Shown: piece by piece, positions 32,331 through 40,998 of the stretch
How the letters are laid out: each line of letters starts with the position of its first letter
Position numbering within the stretch: the first letter of the stretch is position 1
Origin: Bacteroidota bacterium
GTDB taxonomy: Bacteria > Bacteroidota > Bacteroidia > 2-12-FULL-35-15
DNA: 52,951 nt
Assembly: GCA_025363555.1 (NCBI GenBank)
Contig: JANYDQ010000397.1
Span: 1-52,951, forward strand
Direction: 5' to 3'
Notes under the pieces: generated by a model
Seen by the model: only the letters and a program-made list of their open reading frames with translations
The model's database searches: none
Told to the model about the DNA's origin: nothing
Position numbers and translations under genes: made by a program

Positions 32331-33720
32331 TTCTAACAATAAGATATTATTTATAATTATATTTCTTGCTAAGGGAGCTTTAACCCTATTCACAATTTTT
32401 CATGAATATAAATCAAACGCAAGTGGAACCTTTGCTTTTTGTAATTATGACTTTAAGTCCTATATCGAACCAATTGAGAACTTAGTAAATTCAGGTGCAT
32501 ACATTCCGGATTATAGAATGCCTGGCTATGGGGTTATGTACCTCCCATTGTTTATTTTTTTTTCGCAGGCAATTGCTTTAAACATTTTGGTTATTATTCA
32601 ACTCATATTAGACGTTATAGCCTCCTATCTTTTCATTAAATCTATTTGGTTATTAACCCTAAATAGAAATGTCACTTTAGCCGGTTTAATTTTTTATGGT
32701 TTTGGCTGCACTATAACTGTATACAACAATTTTATATTAACAGAATCAGTGTCCGCTTCATTATTGATTTTTTCTTTATATTGTCTGATTAATTTCACTT
32801 ATACAGAAAAAAAAAATTATCTGTTTTTAGCTTCCTTATTCATCACATGGTCTTATTTCTGCAGGCCAATATTTTTTTCCCTGTTTTTAATTCAATTTAT
32901 TTATGTAATATTGATTTCAATAAAGGGAAAAAAATACATTAATATATTTTTGTTTTTCATGCCATTTATGTTAATTCAGGGTTCATGGACTTTAAGAAAT
33001 TACATACAAAAAAACAAATTATATTTATTAACCGAGACAGCTTATGATCCATGTTATTCAAATTTAGATTTAGCATGTTGGGAGTTTTCTAAAACTTTTG
33101 ACGATATAAAAGGTTCATATTTTTTTCCTGATAAAGAATGGAATAATCGCAGCACTAAACTAACAAATATTGATTCTGTAAAATTCCCTATGAATATATA
33201 TACTCCATCTTTTAATGAGGATAGTTTGAAAATTTTGAGAAATATAGCAAAATTAATTGTCTGCGATACAGTAACTTTTAGTAATAAACAAGTTTACAAA
33301 AACATATTTACTGAAAAAATAAAAAAATATACTCAATCAATAAAATCAAATCATTTCGCATTGGTATATATTGAAACTCCATTAAAAAGGTTATTTAAAC
33401 ATACAATAAAAGCATCAGGCGTACAATTTTTATTTATTGCACAATTTTCAAAACTTACTTTATGGGAGAAAATTTTTAAGTTGTTTTTTATTTTGATTTA
33501 CCAAATTGCATTTTATAGTGCTATTTTTTTTATTGTCAAATTATTTATTGTAAAAAACAAACCAATATTTTACGTTTTGGGTATATGTTGTGTTTACGGA
33601 CTAACTATTCATCCTATATTTATTGGAACAAGTGATGTCAGATATTTATATTCTTTTTATCCCTTAATTGCTTTTTGCGGTACTCTGTTCTATTCATCAA
33701 ATAAAAAAACTAATGCATAA
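32311..33720 (+). CDS. Polytopic membrane protein, GT39/ArnT-like (GT-C fold)
   Basis: The 469-residue protein has roughly ten hydrophobic helices. An early loop after the first helix holds acidic residues (NYDFKSYIEPIENLVNSGAYIPDYRMPGYG), in the place where GT-C enzymes keep their catalytic Asp/Glu. The order 'first TM helix, periplasmic acidic loop with R-x-P-G-Y-G, many TMs' resembles GT39/PMT and ArnT-like transferases, which use polyprenyl-phosphate sugars on the periplasmic side. The next gene is a DPM1-like GT2 that would make such a lipid-linked sugar, and the two overlap. So a pair that decorates the glycan after flipping is plausible. Confidence 0.72.
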   Translation: MKKNWFNSNNKILFIIIFLAKGALTLFTIFHEYKSNASGTFAFCNYDFKSYIEPIENLVNSGAYIPDYRMPGYGVMYLPLFIFFSQAIALNILVIIQLILDVIASYLFIKSIWLLTLNRNVTLAGLIFYGFGCTITVYNNFILTESVSASLLIFSLYCLINFTYTEKKNYLFLASLFITWSYFCRPIFFSLFLIQFIYVILISIKGKKYINIFLFFMPFMLIQGSWTLRNYIQKNKLYLLTETAYDPCYSNLDLACWEFSKTFDDIKGSYFFPDKEWNNRSTKLTNIDSVKFPMNIYTPSFNEDSLKILRNIAKLIVCDTVTFSNKQVYKNIFTEKIKKYTQSIKSNHFALVYIETPLKRLFKHTIKASGVQFLFIAQFSKLTLWEKIFKLFFILIYQIAFYSAIFFIVKLFIVKNKPIFYVLGICCVYGLTIHPIFIGTSDVRYLYSFYPLIAFCGTLFYSSNKKTNA

Positions 33721-34654
33721 ACTTTCTATTATACTCCCCATCTATAATGAATGTGAGGGCATTCCCGAGTTGTTTTCGGAAATAAATAAAGCTTTATCAG
33801 TTTTTGAATATGAAATTATAGCAGTTAATGACGGTTCAAATGATAATTCGTATGAGGTTCTAAAGTCTTTTGCCGAAAACGATTATAAAATAAAAATTAT
33901 CAATTTTAAAAAAAATTATGGACAAACAGCTGCTATCAATGCAGGAATTCAAGATGCAAAAGGCGATATTCTTATTTTAATGGATTCGGATTTGGAAAAC
34001 TTACCAATTGACATCCCTAAGCTTATTGCCAAATTAAATGAAGGCTACGATGTAGTGAGTGGTTGGAGGCAGGCTCGCTGGAAAGGTCAGTTTTTAACAA
34101 GAAAACTTCCTTCATTATTAGCCAACAGTTTAATAAGCAAAATATCCGGTGTTAAGTTGCACGATTATGGATGCACATTAAAAGTTTACAAAAGAGAAGT
34201 AATTACGGATGTTCGTCTGTATGGTCAAATGCATCGCTTTATACCGGTTTATTGCAAATGGGAGGGGGGCAAAGTAGCAGAAATGCCAATTAGCTATCAA
34301 CCTAGAAAATATGGAAAAAGCAATTATGGAATTTCACGAACTTTCAAAGTTATTTTAGATTTGGTGTTGATTAAATTTCTGGATAAATATATGCAGCGAC
34401 CAATGCATTTTTTTGGTGGAGCAGGCTTCATTTCTTTTTTATGTTCTATAGCTACATTTGGATTAGCAGTATATTTTAAACTAACCGGACAAAAAGATTT
34501 TGTTCAAACTCCATTGCCTACTCTTACCGTTATGTTTTTTATAATTGGCATTCTTATGGTGCTAATGGGTGTGATAGCAGAAATTTTGATGCGAACTTAT
34601 TACGAATCCCAGAATAAATTTCCTTTTACAATTAAAAACAAAATTAATCTATAA
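33713..34654 (+). CDS. DPM1/GtrB-like polyprenyl-phosphate glycosyltransferase (GT2 with two TM helices)
   Basis: The protein of about 313 residues has the GT2 start KLSIILPIYNECEGIPEL, the donor site EIIAVNDGSNDNS and the metal motif LILMDSDLENLPIDI (about residues 84-98), then the family block SGWRQARWKG and a C-terminal pair of membrane helices (about 240-260 and 272-300). This matches GtrB/ArnC/DPM1 enzymes that load a sugar onto polyprenyl phosphate. The track's start at 33668 adds residues from the overlap. ATG 33713 lies in ATGCATAA, overlapping the previous stop by 8 nt. It probably feeds the GT39-like membrane protein. Confidence 0.9.
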   Translation: MHKLSIILPIYNECEGIPELFSEINKALSVFEYEIIAVNDGSNDNSYEVLKSFAENDYKIKIINFKKNYGQTAAINAGIQDAKGDILILMDSDLENLPIDIPKLIAKLNEGYDVVSGWRQARWKGQFLTRKLPSLLANSLISKISGVKLHDYGCTLKVYKREVITDVRLYGQMHRFIPVYCKWEGGKVAEMPISYQPRKYGKSNYGISRTFKVILDLVLIKFLDKYMQRPMHFFGGAGFISFLCSIATFGLAVYFKLTGQKDFVQTPLPTLTVMFFIIGILMVLMGVIAEILMRTYYESQNKFPFTIKNKINL

Positions 34655-34656
34655 AT

Positions 34657-35217
34657 ATGAATAAATTAAATATTGGCAGCGGTGAATTTCTTAAAGAAGG
34701 TTTTATAAATGTTGATTTTTATTCTGTTACAAAGCCAGATGTTGTCCACGACTTAAGTAAATTTCCATATCCATTTGAAGAAAATTATTTTGATTGGGTT
34801 GAGAGTGACCATTGCTTTGAGCACCTTCCAAATCCCTTTGCAGTGATGAAAGAAGTTCATAGGATTTCTAAAAACGGAGCAACTGTCATTATAAGAGTAC
34901 CACACTTTAGCAGAGGCTTTACCCATGCAGAACACAAAGCCGGCTTTGATGTTACTTTTCCTTATTATTTTAAAAAAACGTTTAAAGGCGGATTTCAAGG
35001 AGTTGAATTTGAAAGTACGAAAGTTAGATTAAGATGGTTTGCACAACCATACTTTAAAAAAGCGGTATTATCTAAGCCACAGTTTTATATTGCTTTAGGT
35101 CTTGGGTGTTTCTTTGACCTGTTTGCAAAAATTTCTACATTTGCTTGCTCCAGGATTTGGTGTTTTTGGGTTGGCGGTTTTGAGGAAGTTGAATTTCATT
35201 TTATAGTTAAAAAATAA
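34657..35217 (+). CDS. Class I SAM methyltransferase, small
   Basis: The 186-residue protein starts KLNIGSGEFLKEGFINVDF, a common SAM-binding opening in LPS-locus methyltransferases ('LNxGSG...GxxNVD'), and continues DWVESDHCFEHLPNPFAVMKEVHRI, the motif II-III region of Methyltransf_11. A later RVPHFSRGFTHAEHK may position substrate. It is shorter than most sugar methyltransferases and lacks a clear C-terminal lid. It starts 2 nt after the preceding gene and so belongs to the same operon. The target atom is unknown. Confidence 0.82.
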   Translation: MNKLNIGSGEFLKEGFINVDFYSVTKPDVVHDLSKFPYPFEENYFDWVESDHCFEHLPNPFAVMKEVHRISKNGATVIIRVPHFSRGFTHAEHKAGFDVTFPYYFKKTFKGGFQGVEFESTKVRLRWFAQPYFKKAVLSKPQFYIALGLGCFFDLFAKISTFACSRIWCFWVGGFEEVEFHFIVKK

Positions 35218-35277
35218 CTATCCTTTAGTTTCTAACATATTTAATACATTTACGAATTAATTTCTGACTCATAGTAT

Positions 35278-36015
35278 ATGGAAACAAAGTTTGATAAAGA
35301 TGAATTTAGTTTTGCCTACCCTGATGGGATAGAAAATAATTATTGGCATTTCGCCAGAAATAAAATAATCTTGAATGTCATTAAAAAATATTCAATAAAA
35401 AATGGTTTAGACGTTGGCTCGGGTCGAGGTATTGTCACTGACTATTTATTTAGAAATAAAATTTCAATTAAAGGTGTCGAATTGGGAAATACCACACCAA
35501 TTAATAATTCAAATGTTCCGATTTTATACAATGCAGATGCTTTGAGTTTAACAGGTAAGTTCGATGCAATAACTTTATTTGATGTAATTGAACATATAGA
35601 AAAACCGGTACAGTTTATGAAGGAATTGATTTTCCATTTCAAAGACGTTGAATACCTAATCATCACCGTTCCTGCACGTAAAGAACTGTGGAGTAATTTT
35701 GATGAATATTACGGACACTTTAAAAGATATGAACTCAATACATTAAAAAATGAATTGCAGGAAATAGGCTTTGAGATAATTGAAAACCAATATTTTTTTC
35801 ATGTTCTTTATTTTTTAATCCGATTAAACAATAGAATTTCAAAAAAACGAAAAATTCAATTCATTGTTCCAAAAGGTTTAAGAAAGGTTTTTCATTCTTT
35901 TCTTGGACAGCTATTCTTTTGGGAAAAATTTATTACTCCAAAAAAATTAGTAGGTTCTTCAATAATATGTATAGCTAAAAAAAAACATAAAGATGTGTGG
36001 AATAGCGGGTTTTGA
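35278..36015 (+). CDS. Class I SAM methyltransferase
   Basis: The 245-residue protein holds a standard SAM fold: GLDVGSGRGIVTDYLF (motif I, about residues 43-58), KGVELGNTTPINN, AITLFDVIEHIEKPVQFMKEL (motifs II-III, about 99-119) and YLIITVPARKELWSNFDEYYGHFKRY. The last motif is typical of methyltransferases of lipid or sugar acceptors in O-antigen loci. The C-terminus is basic and partly hydrophobic, suggesting membrane contact. The final 23 nt overlap the AsnB gene. It may provide one of the O-methyl groups on the glycan. Confidence 0.85.
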   Translation: METKFDKDEFSFAYPDGIENNYWHFARNKIILNVIKKYSIKNGLDVGSGRGIVTDYLFRNKISIKGVELGNTTPINNSNVPILYNADALSLTGKFDAITLFDVIEHIEKPVQFMKELIFHFKDVEYLIITVPARKELWSNFDEYYGHFKRYELNTLKNELQEIGFEIIENQYFFHVLYFLIRLNNRISKKRKIQFIVPKGLRKVFHSFLGQLFFWEKFITPKKLVGSSIICIAKKKHKDVWNSGF

Positions 36016-37858
36016 CGGAAAAGGGAATTATGGTATTGGAGAATTAATGATTCAATCTATTCGGTATCGTGGTCCTGACTTTCAAGCTGTTTATTTTCAG
36101 GAGAACATTTGTTTGGCACACGCAAGATTAAGTATAATTGATTTAGATAAAAGAAGTAATCAGCCCTTTTTTAATGCAAGAAAAAATTTAGCAATCGTAT
36201 TTAACGGGGAAATTTATAACTACATTGAAGTAAAAAAAGAACTTTCAAAGACCAAAAGGTTTAATTTTTCAACGACTTCCGATACCGAAGTTTTGCTTTA
36301 TGCTTATGAAGAGTATGGAGTAGAATGCCTTCAAAAAATTTATGGGATGTTTTCTTTTGCAATTTACAATTTTGATTCAAAAGAATTATTTATTGTTAAA
36401 GACAGAATGGGTAAAAAACCACTCTATTATTCAGAATGTACTGATAATACATTTGTATTTGCTTCTGAATTGAAAGCTATACTTAAACATCCGTCAGTAA
36501 AAAAAGAATTAAATATTGAAGCTATAAACCAATATTTAACTTTTGATTATGTTCCAACCCCTAATTCAATTAATTCGAATATATTCAAATTAGAGCCCGC
36601 TCACTATTTAATTGTGAGAAATGGAAAAATTATTAAAAAAAAAAATTACTGGAAACATAACTTTAGTTCAGATAAATGTATAACATTTAATCAGGCTCTT
36701 GAAAAATTTGATCATTTACTAAATAATGCAACAAACATAAGATTGATGGGTGATGTACCTTTAGGCGTATTTTTGAGTGGTGGCTTAGATAGTTCCACGG
36801 TGGCTTATTACGCTCAAAAAAACTCTCTTTTGCAAATAAAAACATTTTCAATTGGTTTTGAAGACAAATCCTATGATGAGCAAGAGTATGCACTCCAAGT
36901 AGCAAAACATTTGGGGACAGACCATCATTTGGAAATACTGACAGCATCAAAAACAATCGACCTCATAGAAGAAATATTTCCTCTGATGGATGAGCCTTTT
37001 GCTGATGCTTCTATTATCCCTACCTATTATTTATCTCAATTTACTAAACAATATGTTACTGTAGCATTAGGAGGAGACGGTAGCGATGAATTGTTAGGCG
37101 GTTATCCCACATTTTTATCCGATAAGTTTAAATTCCTTTTTCAATATTTGCCAGAAAGGTATATCAATTTTTTTCTGCTTTTAGCCACTATTTTACCCGG
37201 CAGCGATAAAAATATAAGTTTTGATTTTAAATTAAAGCAATTTTTACGAGGCTTTAAATCAAGTAAAAATCATATTCATCAATTATGGTTAGGTAGTTTC
37301 TTGCCTCATGAAAAAGAAGTTCTTTTTAATAAAAAAATTTATTCCGGTTTAATTGATAAAGCCGGTTTAAATTTAATAGACCGACATTTCGCAAATGAAA
37401 TAGAAAGTGATTTTAAAAAAATAACTAACTACTATTATCTAACCTACCTACTTGATGATATTTTAGTGAAAGTTGATAGAGCGAGTATGTATAATTCATT
37501 GGAAGTGAGGTCTCCTTTTTTAGATGTTCACCTTGTAGATTTTTTAAATACATTGCCCATGAATTTTAAGATGAAAGGCTTTGAAGCGAAATATATACTT
37601 AAAAAATTGATGGAAGGCAAATTACCACACAATGTAATATACAGGCAAAAAAAGGGGTTTGGTATTCCTTTATCTAACTGGATCAGAAAAGATTTAAAAT
37701 CAATCATACACCAAACATTAATTACAAAAGATGATTTATTTAATCCTATTTATATAGAGAAAATTCTAAATGAACACTATTCAAAAAAACATAATCATAG
37801 AAAATTAATTTGGAATCTCTATGTATTAAAAAAATATATGCATAATAATAAATATTAA
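35993..37858 (+). CDS. asnB: Asparagine synthase-like amidotransferase (AsnB family)
   Basis: The 621-residue protein starts MCGIAGFDG, so Cys2 is the class II glutaminase nucleophile. IRYRGPD and FNGEIYNY bind glutamine. The synthetase half has the PPi loop VFLSGGLDSSTVAY (about residues 256-269) and ALGGDGSDELLGGY. All catalytic residues appear intact. In polysaccharide loci, AsnB homologues amidate uronic acids or amino sugars rather than aspartate, and the uronate-epimerase-like gene upstream supports such a role. True asparagine synthesis is the alternative. It overlaps the methyltransferase upstream, and is followed by an internal promoter. Confidence 0.92.
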   Translation: MCGIAGFDGKGNYGIGELMIQSIRYRGPDFQAVYFQENICLAHARLSIIDLDKRSNQPFFNARKNLAIVFNGEIYNYIEVKKELSKTKRFNFSTTSDTEVLLYAYEEYGVECLQKIYGMFSFAIYNFDSKELFIVKDRMGKKPLYYSECTDNTFVFASELKAILKHPSVKKELNIEAINQYLTFDYVPTPNSINSNIFKLEPAHYLIVRNGKIIKKKNYWKHNFSSDKCITFNQALEKFDHLLNNATNIRLMGDVPLGVFLSGGLDSSTVAYYAQKNSLLQIKTFSIGFEDKSYDEQEYALQVAKHLGTDHHLEILTASKTIDLIEEIFPLMDEPFADASIIPTYYLSQFTKQYVTVALGGDGSDELLGGYPTFLSDKFKFLFQYLPERYINFFLLLATILPGSDKNISFDFKLKQFLRGFKSSKNHIHQLWLGSFLPHEKEVLFNKKIYSGLIDKAGLNLIDRHFANEIESDFKKITNYYYLTYLLDDILVKVDRASMYNSLEVRSPFLDVHLVDFLNTLPMNFKMKGFEAKYILKKLMEGKLPHNVIYRQKKGFGIPLSNWIRKDLKSIIHQTLITKDDLFNPIYIEKILNEHYSKKHNHRKLIWNLYVLKKYMHNNKY

Positions 37859-37888
37859 ATATAATTTCATTATTAAATTTAGAAAAAA

Positions 37889-37896
37889 TAGATTTG
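37889..37896 (+). promoter_or_regulatory. -7 element TAGATTTG before the second GT block
   Basis: A perfect TAnnTTTG match lies 19 nt before the GTG start at 37916 and 30 nt after asnB. It likely gives a separate start for the downstream genes. Confidence 0.6.
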
Positions 37897-37915
37897 TTCA
37901 ATAAATCCAAGTACG

Positions 37916-38905
37916 GTGCTACATAATAATTTAAAAATCTCAATAATAACACCCTCATATAATCAGGGTAAGTACATTGAAGAATGCATTTTATCAGTTA
38001 TTAATCAGCAATATACTAATTCGGAACATATTATTATTGATGGTGGAAGTACTGATAATACATTAGAGATTATAAAAAAATACGAAAACTATTTAACCTA
38101 TTGGGTAAGTGAGCGCGATACCGGTCAAAGTGATGCAATAAATAAAGGAATTAAAAAAGCGACAGGGGAAATTATAACCTGGCTCAATAGTGATGATGTG
38201 TATTTACCTAATGCTCTAAATAATGTAAATATTATTTTCAATAAAAACCCATCCATCGCTTTATTACATGGAGATTCTATTTTGTTCGGAATGGATAATA
38301 AAGAAAGAAAAATTATAGCGACATCTATTGATATTGAAGAAAGATACCTGGCTTATATACCCTTTCCACAACCCTCTTCATTTTTTAAGATGGAAATTTT
38401 AAATCAGATAGGGTTACTAAATGAAAATTTGCATTTTGCCATGGATTATGACTTATTAGTTAGAATTGCACTAAATTTCAAAATTATGCAAACTGATAAA
38501 GTGTTTTCAAAATATCGGCTACATGCGGAAAGTAAAACGAATAACCGTTCTAAATTTGCGCAGGAATGGTGCATAGTTTTTAGTAAAGTTTTACGCTCGC
38601 TACCTAACTCGGAACGCGCAATTGAAATATTACAAAATGTTAATCTATATGATAAGGCATTTGATAAATATACAATTACTAAGTTTCCTAAAAATATAAA
38701 TTTATCTTTATTATATTTTTTAAACATACAAATGCATTATTATTATGAAGAACTTCAATTAAAAAAAGCATCGCAGCTTGCTTCCCTTATAAAACAGATA
38801 GATATTAGTTTTTATGAAAAAGAAAAAGTTAAACGAATATTTTCAAAATCTAATTATTTGCATCCTATTGTTATTAGCCTTTTCCGTAACTTTACAAGAA
38901 AATAA
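37916..38905 (+). CDS. Glycosyltransferase family 2 (WcaA-like)
   Basis: The 329-residue protein shows a textbook GT2 opening: KISIITPSYNQGKYIEECILSV, HIIIDGGSTDNTLEI, then ITWLNSDDVYLPNAL (metal and acceptor site, about residues 86-100) and later FFKMEILNQIGLLNENLHFAMDYDLLVRIAL, which carries the ED-like catalytic acid. The start codon is a GTG with no ATG upstream; a promoter element sits 12 nt before it. It probably adds a sugar to the repeat unit. Its C-terminal 100 residues are basic and helical. Confidence 0.9.
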   Translation: MLHNNLKISIITPSYNQGKYIEECILSVINQQYTNSEHIIIDGGSTDNTLEIIKKYENYLTYWVSERDTGQSDAINKGIKKATGEIITWLNSDDVYLPNALNNVNIIFNKNPSIALLHGDSILFGMDNKERKIIATSIDIEERYLAYIPFPQPSSFFKMEILNQIGLLNENLHFAMDYDLLVRIALNFKIMQTDKVFSKYRLHAESKTNNRSKFAQEWCIVFSKVLRSLPNSERAIEILQNVNLYDKAFDKYTITKFPKNINLSLLYFLNIQMHYYYEELQLKKASQLASLIKQIDISFYEKEKVKRIFSKSNYLHPIVISLFRNFTRK

Positions 38906-38912
38906 GTAGAAG

Positions 38913-39791
38913 ATGCCTTTTTTTTCAATAATTATACCAACTTATAATCGTGAGAAACTAATAAGAAAAACCATTCAAACTGTACTTTCTCAAACATTTA
39001 AAGATTTTGAAATTATAATTATTGACGATGGCAGTAAAGATAATACTAAAGGAGAAATTAAATTAATTGAATCGGAAAAGATAACATATCTCAAACAACA
39101 AAATAGCGAAAGAGCTGTTGCACGAAACGAGGGGACTAAAATTGCAAAAGGTACTTACATTACATTTTTAGATTCTGATGATTTATTTTATCATAATCAT
39201 TTACAAAATGCCTTTGATTTTATTAAATTAAACAACAATCCTGAAATACTGCACACCCGTTATGAAATCATAACTCCTGACGGAAAAATTATTGAACAAA
39301 AGAAATGGTTAGATAACAATATTAATAAAAACCTAATATCTGGAAATTTCATGAGTTGCAATGGTGTCTTTCTGCGAAAAGATATAGCAATGGCTAATCA
39401 GTTTAATGAAGATAGAACTTTATCTGCCATGGAAGACTGGGAACTTTGGTTACGCATAGCCGCTCAATATGAAATTAAATACAGCAATATTATTTCATCA
39501 GCAATTGTAAATCACGATTTACGTTCCGTAGTAAATACAAACAAAGCGGAATTGATTTTAAGAATAAATTCATTATTAAAATATGTTTTGCAAAACAAAA
39601 CGGTAGTAAATTACTATAAAACTGAAATAAATAAATTCAAAGCAAGTTGTTATACTTATATGTCATTGCACCTAGCCTTAACAAAAAAAAACAGACGTGA
39701 TGCAATTAAATATTTATTAAAAGGGCTCGCTAATAATGGCTTCGTGATTTTCACAAAGAGGTTTTACGCAATTTTAAAACATTTGATTTAA
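38913..39791 (+). CDS. Glycosyltransferase family 2
   Basis: The 292-residue enzyme opens FFSIIIPTYNREKLIRKTIQTVL, then FEIIIIDDGSKDNTKGEI and AKGTYITFLDSDDLFYHNHL (DxD-type metal site, about residues 79-98). The catalytic ED pair lies in LSAMEDWELWLRIAAQYE (about 171-188). It is an inverting transferase, likely for the repeat unit, in the cytoplasm. It lies 7 nt after the preceding GT2 and is a different paralogue from it. Donor specificity is not readable. Confidence 0.92.
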   Translation: MPFFSIIIPTYNREKLIRKTIQTVLSQTFKDFEIIIIDDGSKDNTKGEIKLIESEKITYLKQQNSERAVARNEGTKIAKGTYITFLDSDDLFYHNHLQNAFDFIKLNNNPEILHTRYEIITPDGKIIEQKKWLDNNINKNLISGNFMSCNGVFLRKDIAMANQFNEDRTLSAMEDWELWLRIAAQYEIKYSNIISSAIVNHDLRSVVNTNKAELILRINSLLKYVLQNKTVVNYYKTEINKFKASCYTYMSLHLALTKKNRRDAIKYLLKGLANNGFVIFTKRFYAILKHLI

Positions 39792-39792
39792 A

Positions 39793-40998
39793 TTGAGTCA
39801 TTCAAAAAACATATTAATTATAACCTACTGGAGTTATTCTGATGCGTTAATTCAGAATTACACTTTGCCCTACGCTGAATTAATCTTAAAAACACTACCT
39901 CCCAACAGCCAACTATTCTTGCTGACTTTGGATAAACAAAAATCAGAAAAATCTGATTTTAATAAACATGAATTCATTAATAATGTAAGTATAAAATATC
40001 AACCATTCGGATTCTGGGGAATTATTTTGTGGCTAAAAACCATTTTTATTTTAATCCGACTAATTAAAAAAGAAAAAATAGAATTAATTCATTGCTGGTG
40101 CACACCTGCAGGAATGATTGGATATTTGCTATCGGTTTTGACAGGTAAAGAATTAATTATTGACAGTTATGAACCGCATGCAGAAGCAATGGTAGAAAAC
40201 GGAGCCTGGAAAAAAAACAGTTTTGCCTTCAAACTTTTATTCAAATTTGAAAAACTTCAAACCAATCGAGCAAAATATCTAATAGCTGTTACTCAAGGAA
40301 TGAAGGACTATTCAGCAGAAAAATTTAATCATTTAAAGAATAATATATTTGTAAAACCGGCATGCGTAGATTTGCAACTTTTTTCGTTTAAAAACAAAAA
40401 AAAATCTGAACTCATGCATGAGTTATTATTTGAGAATAAAATTGTATGCGTTTATGCAGGTAAATTTGGTGGTATTTATTTAGAAAAAGAAGTATTTGAT
40501 TTCTTCAAAGTTGCAGAACGTTATTGGGGTGATAAATTTCGGGTTTTGATTTTATCTGCTCATCAAACTTCAGAAATTAATGAAATGTGTGTTACTTCAA
40601 AACTAAATACAATTACAGTAATTCACAAATTTGTTTCACATCATCAAATACCTGATTACATTGGTTTAGCAGATTTTGCCATTACTCCTGTAAAATCGGT
40701 TCCAACAAAAAAATATTGTTCGCCAATTAAAGATGGAGAATATTGGGCTTTGGGATTACCAGTTGTTATTACTAATGGAATTTCAGATGATACAGATATT
40801 ATAATGGGGAATAAAATTGGAAGTGTGTTAAAAGATTTGAATGCACAGTCCTATTTAAAATCAGTTAAGGAAATTGATGAATTACTTAAATCCTTTTCAA
40901 GTGAAGAACTCTTCGAAAAGATAAGACCTATTGCAGAAAAATATCGTAATTTTGAAATTGCAAAGAGTGTTTATAAAACAATTTATGGAAGCAGGTAA
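39793..40998 (+). CDS. Glycosyltransferase, GT4 type
   Basis: The 401-residue GT-B protein has an N-terminal acceptor half (LIHCWCTPAGMIGYLLSVLTGKELIIDSYEPHAEAM) and a C-terminal donor half (VCVYAGKFGGIYL ... PDYIGLADFAITPVKSVPTKKYCSPIKDGEYWALGLPVVIT). The 'SPIKDGEYWALGLPVV' stretch replaces the E-x7-E motif, as in a group of Bacteroidota GT4-like enzymes. The start is a TTG, one base after the previous stop, and no ATG is in frame near it. Its end overlaps galE by 14 nt, so the two are coupled. Confidence 0.82.
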   Translation: MSHSKNILIITYWSYSDALIQNYTLPYAELILKTLPPNSQLFLLTLDKQKSEKSDFNKHEFINNVSIKYQPFGFWGIILWLKTIFILIRLIKKEKIELIHCWCTPAGMIGYLLSVLTGKELIIDSYEPHAEAMVENGAWKKNSFAFKLLFKFEKLQTNRAKYLIAVTQGMKDYSAEKFNHLKNNIFVKPACVDLQLFSFKNKKKSELMHELLFENKIVCVYAGKFGGIYLEKEVFDFFKVAERYWGDKFRVLILSAHQTSEINEMCVTSKLNTITVIHKFVSHHQIPDYIGLADFAITPVKSVPTKKYCSPIKDGEYWALGLPVVITNGISDDTDIIMGNKIGSVLKDLNAQSYLKSVKEIDELLKSFSSEELFEKIRPIAEKYRNFEIAKSVYKTIYGSR

